Positions 1 through 4,939 of a stretch of DNA of 6,093 bases are shown here, one piece after another. How positions within the stretch are numbered: position 1 is the first letter of the stretch; the number at the start of each line of letters is the position of its first letter. The translations under genes and the position numbers were made by a program. This DNA is from an uncultured Spirochaetaceae bacterium (lineage in GTDB: Bacteria; Spirochaetota; Spirochaetia; Treponematales; Treponemataceae), in NCBI GenBank assembly GCA_902773215.1, contig CACYDQ010000451.1:1-6093 (forward strand), given 5' to 3'. The notes beneath the pieces were generated by a model. That model searched no databases. It saw only the letters and a list, made by a program, of their open reading frames with translations, and had not been told where the DNA came from.

Positions 1-81
1 ATGACCCAGGCTCAGGCGATGGCCGCGCTGGGCATAACGGAGTCCGAGCGCGACAAGTATGCCTCCCTGCTGACGTCATAG
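1..81 (+). CDS. 3' end of an unidentified protein-coding gene (partial)
   Basis: The frame beginning at base 1 is open for 26 codons and ends at TAG 79-81. The visible C-terminus contains the stretch ALGITESERDKYASLL, which is charged and amphipathic, as expected of a soluble helical tail. Third codon positions are overwhelmingly G or C, matching nrdD, uvrB and fabD, which is the main reason to treat it as coding. The ATG at base 1 is probably an internal methionine, because nothing upstream is visible and a 26-residue protein would be unusual. I do not recognise the family. The gene runs toward nrdD but is 444 bases away, so they are unlikely to share a tight operon. Confidence 0.5.
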   Translation: MTQAQAMAALGITESERDKYASLLTS

Positions 82-100
82 GGCCCGCGCACTGTGCCGG

Positions 101-129
101 GGACGGGCAGCAGGAATGCCCTGCCGTCC
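101..129 (+). other. Stem-loop 20 bases after the first stop codon
   Basis: GGACGGGCAG (101-110) pairs with CTGCCGTCC (121-129), giving nine base pairs with one bulged G and a ten-base loop. It sits just downstream of the TAG at 79-81. It could stabilise the 3' end of that transcript or help stop it, but no T-tract follows, so it is not a standard intrinsic terminator. Confidence 0.4.
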
Positions 130-309
130 GCCCCTTGTGAGCTACAGACTGAAAGTTCCATCGCTACACTGTAGCGTCTGTCCGGAATCGCTTTAAAAGC
201 CGGGTGCTTTTGAAGCTGCCTTGCATTGTATTTTACACCATGATTCAAAACGAAACTAGAGTACAACGCACGGAATTTTAGTGCGTTGGCAGGAAAATTG
301 AAGGGATTG

Positions 310-352
310 CGTACTGACAGTTTGCAGGGAGTACGTACTGACAGTACGCAGG
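310..352. repeat. Two direct repeats, 24-base period, each with a dyad
   Basis: Bases 310-328 and 334-352 match at 17 of 19 positions, with both differences at positions 13-14 of the repeat. The second copy contains a perfect odd palindrome CGTACTG-A-CAGTACG (334-348). The first keeps the inner TACTG/CAGT part of the dyad but has two mismatched pairs further out. Tandem dyads about 30 bases upstream of a promoter -35 element are typical of regulator binding sites. I do not recognise the regulator. Confidence 0.6.
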
Positions 353-381
353 ATGCCCGGAATGAGCTTGCCACCGCCCCC

Positions 382-410
382 TTGACCAATACCGCTATAG
401 CTAGTAGAAT
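382..410 (+). promoter_or_regulatory. Candidate sigma70-type promoter of nrdD
   Basis: TTGACC (382-387) is separated by exactly 17 bases from TAGAAT (405-410), each matching the consensus at five of six positions. Transcription would begin near 417, giving a leader of roughly 109 bases before the nrdD start. It is the best-spaced promoter I found in the long gap. Its -10 region is overlapped by a candidate NrdR box. Confidence 0.6.
392..407. promoter_or_regulatory. Candidate NrdR box 1, over the nrdD -10
   Basis: NrdR is a zinc-finger/ATP-cone repressor that senses nucleotides and binds paired 16-base boxes (consensus acaCwAtATaTwGtgt) upstream of ribonucleotide reductase genes. Bases 392-407 match the strongly conserved core at five of six positions (the expected T at box position 9 is G) and 11 of 16 overall. 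The site lies between the -35 and -10 and enters the -10, as a repressor site should. Taken alone the match is weak; the partner site and position raise its value. Confidence 0.35.
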
Positions 411-432
411 TACCACAGTCCACCCATACATA

Positions 433-448
433 CCCATATATATAGCGT
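433..448. promoter_or_regulatory. Candidate NrdR box 2, just after the start site
   Basis: This 16-mer is centred on TATATATA with GCGT on the right. It matches the conserved NrdR core at five of six positions (the expected C at box position 4 is A) and 12 of 16 overall. It begins 41 bases after box 1, close to four helical turns, so both would lie on the same face of the DNA. Tandem, helically phased boxes are the known NrdR arrangement. The left flank is poor, so an AT-rich coincidence is possible. Confidence 0.35.
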
Positions 449-456
449 GTGGATAA
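448..456 (-). promoter_or_regulatory. DnaA box (perfect consensus)
   Basis: TGTGGATAA is the exact reverse complement of TTATCCACA, the high-affinity binding site of the replication initiator DnaA. It lies in the predicted nrdD leader, sharing one base with the second candidate NrdR box. DnaA is known to regulate the aerobic nrdAB operon in Escherichia coli, so a box beside a ribonucleotide reductase gene makes biological sense. Binding here is inferred only. Confidence 0.5.
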
Positions 457-489
457 TTTTACAAATTTAATTCCTGCAAGCAGATAGCT

Positions 490-498
490 TGTGGAAAA
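490..498 (-). promoter_or_regulatory. Second DnaA-like box, same orientation
   Basis: TGTGGAAAA is the reverse complement of TTTTCCACA, one base away from the perfect box at 448-456. The two 9-mers start exactly 42 bases apart, or four helical turns, and belong to a longer near-repeat, ATAGCKTGTGGAWAAT (442-457 and 484-499, 14 of 16 identical). This box also overlaps a small stem, CAAGC/GCTTG (477-491), in the leader. Confidence 0.4.
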
Positions 499-514
499 TG
501 TTTTTTACATATAC

Positions 515-519
515 GAGGA
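515..519 (+). promoter_or_regulatory. Shine-Dalgarno that decides the nrdD start
   Basis: GAGGA directly abuts the ATG at 520, too close to serve it, but is six bases from the ATG at 526, which is near ideal. The start at 526 is therefore preferred, giving a protein two residues shorter than the longest frame. Confidence 0.7.
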
Positions 520-525
520 ATGCGG

Positions 526-2736
526 ATGAACATCATCAAGAGGAGCGGCGCGGAAGTTCTTTTTGACAGACGGAAGATTGTGCGGGCAATCGAGAAGGCG
601 AACGTCAGGGTCAAGGAGGCCGACAGGCTCTCCGAATCCCAGATTGGTTCGATTGCCGATGACATAGAGATTGAATGCCACAAAGAGGGACACGCCCTCA
701 GCGTGGAGGACATACAGGACCTGGTGGAGACCGGAATCATGGAGCATGGGGCATACGAGGTCGCCAAGCTCTACATCACCTACCGCTACCACCACAAGCT
801 GCTGCGCGAGAACACGACCGACAAGCAGATTCTCAGCCTTATCGAGGAGAACAACGAGGAGGTCAAGCAGGAGAATTCCAACAAGAACCCGACCGTCGTC
901 TCCGTCCAGCGCGACTACATGGCCGGCGAGGTCAGCAAGGACATCACCCGCCGATTCCTCCTGGACGCGGACATCGCGGAGGCTCATGCCGCGGGAATCA
1001 TCCACTTCCACGATGCGGACTACTTTGCCCAGCACATGCACAACTGCGACCTCGTGAACCTGGAGGACATGCTGCAGAACGGCACGGTCATCAGCGGTAC
1101 CAAGATAGACCGCCCCCACTCCTTCTCGACGGCATGCAACATCGCGACGCAGATTATCGCGCAGGTGGCCTCCTGCCAGTACGGCGGCCAGTCCATCTCC
1201 CTCGCCCACCTCGCCCCCTTCGTCGAGGTCAGCCGCCAGAAGTTCAAGAAGGAAATCCGCGAGATGGCGGAGGCAACACACCTGGACCTGGACGACGCGC
1301 AGTTCAACTACATGGTCAACCAGCGGCTCAAGGACGAAATAAAGCGCGGCGTACAGACCATCCAGTACCAGGTCATCACCCTCATGACGACGAACGGGCA
1401 GGCCCCCTTCGTGACGGTCTTCATGTACCTGGGTGAGGCGCGGAACGAGCAGGAGAAATCCGACCTCGCGCTCGTCATAGAGGAAGTCCTGCGCCAGAGG
1501 TACCAGGGGGTCAAGAACGAGAAGGGCGTCTGGATCACCCCGGCGTTCCCCAAGCTCATCTACGTGCTGGAGGAGGACAACATCAGCCCCGGAAGCAAGT
1601 ATTACTCGCTCACCGAGCTGGCCGCCCGCTGCACCACCCGGCGCATGGTCCCCGACTACATCAGCGAGAAGAAGATGCTGGAGCTCAAGATAGACGGCAA
1701 CGGCAACGGCAACTGCTACCCCTGCATGGGATGCCGCTCATTCCTCACGCCCGACAAGACAGGAAACGGCTACGGCAACGTGGCCAACGCGGGCAACTGG
1801 CAGCCGGGCAAGCCCAAGTACTACGGCCGCTTTAACCAGGGTGTCGTCACGCTGAACCTCGTCGATGTCGCCTGCTCCTCGCAGAAGGACGAGCAGAAAT
1901 TCTGGGAGCTGATGGACGAGCGGCTGGAGCTCTGCCACCGGGCACTGCAGACCCGCCACAAGCGCCTGATCGGGACCAAGAGCGACGCGGCCCCCATCCT
2001 CTGGCAGAACGGCGCGCTCGCCAGGCTCAAGAAGGGCGAGACGATTGACAAGCTGCTCTACGGCGGATATTCCACGATCTCGCTGGGCTACGCGGGCCTG
2101 TACGAGTGCACCAAGTACATGACCGGCCACTCCCATACCGAGCCGGAGGGCAAACCCTTCGCGCTCAGGGTGATGCATGCCCTCAACGACGCATGCCAGA
2201 AGTGGAAGGAGGAGGAGAACATGGACTACTCCCTCTACGGCACCCCGCTCGAGAGCACGACCTACAAGTTCGCCAAGTGCCTCAAGAAGCGCTTCGGCAT
2301 CATCCCCGGCGTGACCGACAAGAACTACATCACAAACTCCTACCACGTCCACGTGACGGAGAAGATTGACGCGTTCACCAAGCTCAAGTTCGAGAGCGAG
2401 TTCCAGCAGCTGTCCCCGGGCGGGGCGGTCAGCTACGTGGAGGTCCCGAACATGGAGGGCAACATCCCCGCCGTGATGACCCTGCTCAAGTACATCTACG
2501 ACAACATCATGTACGCCGAGCTGAACACCAAGAGCGACTTCTGCCAGAAGTGCGGCTACACGGGAGAGATACGGATCGTCAACGAGGACGACAAGCTCCT
2601 GTGGGAGTGCCCCAACTGCGGCAACCGCGACCAGTCCACGATGAACGTCGCCCGCCGTACCTGCGGCTACATCGGCACGCAGTACTGGAACCAGGGCCGG
2701 ACACAGGAGATAAAGGAGCGGGTCCTGCATCTTTAG
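526..2736 (+). CDS. nrdD: Anaerobic (class III) ribonucleoside-triphosphate reductase, large subunit NrdD
   Basis: NrdD reduces ribonucleoside triphosphates to dNTPs without oxygen, using a glycyl radical installed by the radical-SAM activase NrdG; it acts in the cytoplasm. The 736-residue protein is complete. Residues 1-92 form an ATP-cone (start MNIIKRSGAEVLFDRRKI), the allosteric domain through which dATP inhibits. C403 in PMGC-type context (CMGCRSFL) is the expected thiyl-radical cysteine, and C174 in HNCDL is the likely partner cysteine. A structural zinc site is visible as C673/C676 and C695/C698. RTCGYIGTQYW places the glycyl radical at G714, with the usual VLHL end. No key residue is missing. 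E. coli NrdD is slightly shorter at 712 residues. nrdG is not next to it, so the activase must be encoded elsewhere. The gene has its own promoter, candidate NrdR and DnaA sites upstream and a terminator downstream, so it looks monocistronic. The start is set by GAGGA at 515-519. Confidence 0.97.
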   Translation: MNIIKRSGAEVLFDRRKIVRAIEKANVRVKEADRLSESQIGSIADDIEIECHKEGHALSVEDIQDLVETGIMEHGAYEVAKLYITYRYHHKLLRENTTDKQILSLIEENNEEVKQENSNKNPTVVSVQRDYMAGEVSKDITRRFLLDADIAEAHAAGIIHFHDADYFAQHMHNCDLVNLEDMLQNGTVISGTKIDRPHSFSTACNIATQIIAQVASCQYGGQSISLAHLAPFVEVSRQKFKKEIREMAEATHLDLDDAQFNYMVNQRLKDEIKRGVQTIQYQVITLMTTNGQAPFVTVFMYLGEARNEQEKSDLALVIEEVLRQRYQGVKNEKGVWITPAFPKLIYVLEEDNISPGSKYYSLTELAARCTTRRMVPDYISEKKMLELKIDGNGNGNCYPCMGCRSFLTPDKTGNGYGNVANAGNWQPGKPKYYGRFNQGVVTLNLVDVACSSQKDEQKFWELMDERLELCHRALQTRHKRLIGTKSDAAPILWQNGALARLKKGETIDKLLYGGYSTISLGYAGLYECTKYMTGHSHTEPEGKPFALRVMHALNDACQKWKEEENMDYSLYGTPLESTTYKFAKCLKKRFGIIPGVTDKNYITNSYHVHVTEKIDAFTKLKFESEFQQLSPGGAVSYVEVPNMEGNIPAVMTLLKYIYDNIMYAELNTKSDFCQKCGYTGEIRIVNEDDKLLWECPNCGNRDQSTMNVARRTCGYIGTQYWNQGRTQEIKERVLHL

Positions 2737-2763
2737 TGTACTGCATCGCAGTACACTAAAGAT
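2729..2763. repeat. Perfect 35-base palindrome overlapping the nrdD stop codon
   Basis: ATCTTTAGTGTACTGC (2729-2744) pairs perfectly with GCAGTACACTAAAGAT (2748-2763) around a three-base loop, a 16-pair stem. The left arm begins in the penultimate nrdD codon and contains the TAG stop. No T-tract follows, so it is not a classical terminator by itself. It probably stabilises the mRNA 3' end or marks a binding site. Confidence 0.8.
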
Positions 2764-2765
2764 AA

Positions 2766-2782
2766 TGAGCACTTCGTGCTCA
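2766..2782. repeat. Second hairpin after nrdD
   Basis: TGAGCAC (2766-2772) pairs with GTGCTCA (2776-2782) around TTC. It starts two bases after the long palindrome and is followed by the ten-base palindrome ACCTGCAGGT (2784-2793), making a tight series of dyads. Confidence 0.65.
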
Positions 2783-2810
2783 CACCTGCAGGTCCCGTGA
2801 GGCTCTGATG

Positions 2811-2850
2811 AGAGGGCGGCCAGGCAGATGCTTGGCCGCCTCTTTTATTT
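2811..2850 (+). terminator. Intrinsic terminator between nrdD and uvrB
   Basis: GGCGGCCAGGC (2815-2825) pairs with GCTTGGCCGCC (2830-2840) around AGAT, with a single G-T wobble in eleven pairs, and is followed by TCTTTTATTT. This GC-rich stem with a T-tail is a textbook Rho-independent terminator. It should end nrdD transcription and isolate uvrB. Confidence 0.88.
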
Positions 2851-2865
2851 CCATGGGGAACACGC

Positions 2866-2871
2866 TATACT
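2866..2871 (+). promoter_or_regulatory. Candidate -10 element of uvrB, implying a leaderless mRNA
   Basis: TATACT matches the -10 consensus at five of six positions. The usual start point, seven bases further on, is base 2878, the A of the uvrB ATG. The -35 region falls on the T-rich tail of the nrdD terminator and is weak (best TTTATT at 2844-2849, 16-base spacer). No Shine-Dalgarno lies in the 18 bases before the ATG. Confidence 0.45.
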
Positions 2872-2877
2872 TGAACC

Positions 2878-4875
2878 ATGCGAAAGTTCCATGTCGTATC
2901 TCCCTACGAGCCTTCCGGGGACCAGCCGGAGGCGATAAAGGCCCTCGCCGACGGCGTGCTGCGGGGTGACCGCTTCCAGACGCTGAAAGGCGTGACCGGC
3001 AGCGGCAAGACCTTCACGATGGCCAAGATAATCGAGGCGGTTCAGCGCCCCACCCTCGTGATAAGCCACAACAAGACCCTGTCCGCCCAGCTCTACCGCG
3101 AGTTCAAGACATTCTTCCCCGACAACGCGGTGGAATACTTCGTCTCCTACTACGACTACTACCAGCCGGAAGCATACGTCCCCGCCCGCGACCTCTACAT
3201 CGAGAAGGACGCGTCCATAAACGACGAGATCGACAAGCTCCGGCTCGCGGCGACCTACGCCCTGATGGAGCGGCGGGATGTCGTCATCGTCGCGACGGTC
3301 TCCTGCATCTACGGCCTCGGCATGCCGGAGCTCTACAAGGAGATGCGGATTCACACCGAGAAGGGACAGGCCCTGGACCCGCAGACATTCGCGAGGAAGC
3401 TGATTTCCCTCCAGTACCAGCGGAACGACATGATTCTGGAGCGGGGCAAGTTCCGCATCAAAGGCGACACGATCGACGTATTCCCCTCCTATATGGAGAC
3501 CGACCAGGCATACCGGATAAAGCTGGACTTTGACGAGGTGGAGCGCATCTGCCGCTTCGACGTGATTTCCGGCCAGACCGTCGAGGAGCTGGACGAGCTG
3601 CAGCTCTACCCCGCCAAGCACTTCGTCGTCCCCAAGGACATGCTCTTTTCCGCGACCGACCGCATCCTCGCCGAGATGAACGCGCGGGTGGAGGAGCTGC
3701 AGGGGCAGGGCAAGATGCTGGAGGCGGAGCGGCTCAAGACCCGGACGACCTACGACGTGGAGATGATGCGGGAGATGGGCTACTGCTCGGGCATCGAGAA
3801 CTATTCCGCCCCCATCGCGAACAGGAAGAGCGGCGACCCGCCCGCCACCTTGCTGCACTACTTCCCCGACGACTTCCTCTGCCTGATTGACGAGGCCCAC
3901 GTCACCGTCCCCCAGGTCGGGGCGATGTACGAGGGCGACCGGCGGCGCAAGCAGAACCTCATCGACTTCGGCTTCCGACTGCCCTCCGCGCTGGACAACC
4001 GGCCGCTCAAGTTCGCCGAGTTCGACAAGAAGATGAACCAGGTCATCTTCGTCACCGCGACCCCCCGCCCGGAGGAGGTCAGGCAGTCCACCCAGGTCGT
4101 GGAGCAGCTCATCCGCCCGACCGGGCTTTTGGACCCGATCATCGAGGTGCGGCCGAGCGAGGGGCAGATGCAGGACATCTACAAGGAGGTGCAGGCCCGC
4201 ATCGCCAGGCATGAGCGCGCCCTGATACTGACGCTGACCAAGAAGATGGCGGAGGACCTGACCGACTACCTGTCCGGCCTGAACATGAAGGTCAAGTACA
4301 TCCACAGCGAGATAGACACCTTCGAACGGGTGGAAATCCTCAAGTCCCTCCGCTCCGGCGAGACGGACGTGCTGATCGGGATAAACCTCCTCCGCGAGGG
4401 AATCGACCTGCCGGAGGTCTCGTTCATCGCGATTCTGGACGCGGACAAGATAGGCTTCCTCCGCAGCACCACCTCGCTCATCCAGATAATCGGACGCGCG
4501 GCCCGCAACGCCGAGGGGACGGTCGTCATGTACGCCGACCGCATGAGCGACGCGATGAAGGAGGCGATAGACGAGACCAAGCGGCGGAGGCAGATACAGG
4601 AGGCCTACAACAAGGAGCACGGCATCACGCCCAGGACGATAAAGAAAGCCGTCGAGGACATCCTGGAGCACGAGAAGGAGGACGCGGAGGCGACCGCCGC
4701 CGTCCAGCTTTCCGCCCTCAAGAAAAGCACGAACCTCCTTGCCCCCGCCCAGCGGCGCAAGCTGCTTGAGGCGCTCAAGAAGGAGATGGTGGAGGCTGCG
4801 GACCACCTGGACTACGAGCAGGCCGCCGTCTACCGCGACCAGATACAGGAGATTGAGAAGACCTATGGAAAGTAA
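2878..4875 (+). CDS. uvrB: UvrABC excinuclease subunit B
   Basis: UvrB is the damage-verifying helicase-like subunit of bacterial nucleotide excision repair: UvrA loads it on DNA and it then recruits UvrC for incision. The 665-residue protein is full length (E. coli 673). Visible in order are Walker A GVTGSGKT (38-45), the beta-hairpin YYDYYQPEAYVP (91-102) that inserts between the strands, the UvrB-specific middle domain, the DEAH box (338-341), TATP (393-396), LLREGIDLPE (504-513), QIIGRAAR (536-543) and a C-terminal UVR motif (about 625-660) that contacts UvrC. The start at 2878 is supported by the family-typical N-terminus with PSGDQPEAI; no Shine-Dalgarno precedes it. The motif III region reads TATPRPEEV where many family members have a glycine after the proline. 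The gene is cut off from nrdD by a terminator and lies 64 bases before fabD. I see no LexA box, so SOS control is not supported by the sequence. Confidence 0.98.
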   Translation: MRKFHVVSPYEPSGDQPEAIKALADGVLRGDRFQTLKGVTGSGKTFTMAKIIEAVQRPTLVISHNKTLSAQLYREFKTFFPDNAVEYFVSYYDYYQPEAYVPARDLYIEKDASINDEIDKLRLAATYALMERRDVVIVATVSCIYGLGMPELYKEMRIHTEKGQALDPQTFARKLISLQYQRNDMILERGKFRIKGDTIDVFPSYMETDQAYRIKLDFDEVERICRFDVISGQTVEELDELQLYPAKHFVVPKDMLFSATDRILAEMNARVEELQGQGKMLEAERLKTRTTYDVEMMREMGYCSGIENYSAPIANRKSGDPPATLLHYFPDDFLCLIDEAHVTVPQVGAMYEGDRRRKQNLIDFGFRLPSALDNRPLKFAEFDKKMNQVIFVTATPRPEEVRQSTQVVEQLIRPTGLLDPIIEVRPSEGQMQDIYKEVQARIARHERALILTLTKKMAEDLTDYLSGLNMKVKYIHSEIDTFERVEILKSLRSGETDVLIGINLLREGIDLPEVSFIAILDADKIGFLRSTTSLIQIIGRAARNAEGTVVMYADRMSDAMKEAIDETKRRRQIQEAYNKEHGITPRTIKKAVEDILEHEKEDAEATAAVQLSALKKSTNLLAPAQRRKLLEALKKEMVEAADHLDYEQAAVYRDQIQEIEKTYGK

Positions 4876-4883
4876 AGCGAAGC

Positions 4884-4912
4884 TTGACAAGTGCCAGACA
4901 TTTTGGGATAAT
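4884..4912 (+). promoter_or_regulatory. Strong sigma70-type promoter of fabD
   Basis: A perfect TTGACA (4884-4889), a 17-base spacer and GATAAT (4907-4912, five of six) form a near-consensus promoter. TGG just before the -10 (4904-4906) adds an extended -10 element. Transcription would start near 4919, leaving a short leader of about 20 bases. TGACAA (4885-4890) and TTGTCA (4913-4918) form an inverted repeat bracketing the promoter core, a possible operator. Confidence 0.8.
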
Positions 4913-4939
4913 TTGTCATAACCACATAAGGAGTGTGTC

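Larger units (their letters stand above)
82..381. other. Non-coding interval with several small inverted repeats
   Basis: No convincing gene is visible in these 300 bases. The composition is less GC-rich than in the coding regions. Besides the stem at 101-129 there are short dyads: CGCTAC/GTAGCG (162-176), AAAAGC/GCTTTT (195-211), with a competing GCTTT arm at 190-194, and AACGCAC/GTGCGTT (265-287). A pair of direct repeats follows at 310-352. The longest minus-strand frame here (start at 437, stop at 12) opens with a hydrophobic stretch but has no Shine-Dalgarno and runs into the upstream gene, so I do not call it. A small RNA could be encoded, but I recognise no known family. Confidence 0.5.

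Noticed and set aside
240..281. 13-codon plus-strand frame starting at ATG 240
   Set aside because: It has no ribosome binding site and its coding bases overlap a stem-loop; such short frames are expected by chance.
12..437. 141-codon minus-strand frame beginning with a hydrophobic, signal-like segment
   Set aside because: No Shine-Dalgarno precedes its ATG, it crosses the promoter and repeats, and its end lies antisense to the GC3-biased gene at 1-81. The hydrophobic start is probably an accident of AT-rich promoter DNA.
400..525. Chromosomal replication origin suggested by DnaA boxes beside AT-rich DNA
   Set aside because: There are only two boxes, no dnaA or dnaN neighbour is visible, and a promoter and ribonucleotide reductase gene give a simpler regulatory explanation.
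1738..2772. 344-codon minus-strand frame antisense to nrdD
   Set aside because: It is another GC3 shadow; its product is low-complexity (Val/Leu/Ala/Gly-rich) and the plus strand encodes the NrdD catalytic core and glycyl radical domain.
2785..2850. Hammerhead-ribozyme-like words (GGTC, then CTGATGAG at 2804-2811 followed by a GC-rich stem)
   Set aside because: The obligatory GAAA after stem II is absent (TCTTTTATTT follows instead) and no proper stem I or III forms. The stem is the terminator.
2851..2877. LexA/SOS operator in front of uvrB
   Set aside because: Neither the CTGT-N8-ACAG nor the GAAC-N4-GTTC pattern is present; the two GAAC words are in direct, not inverted, orientation.
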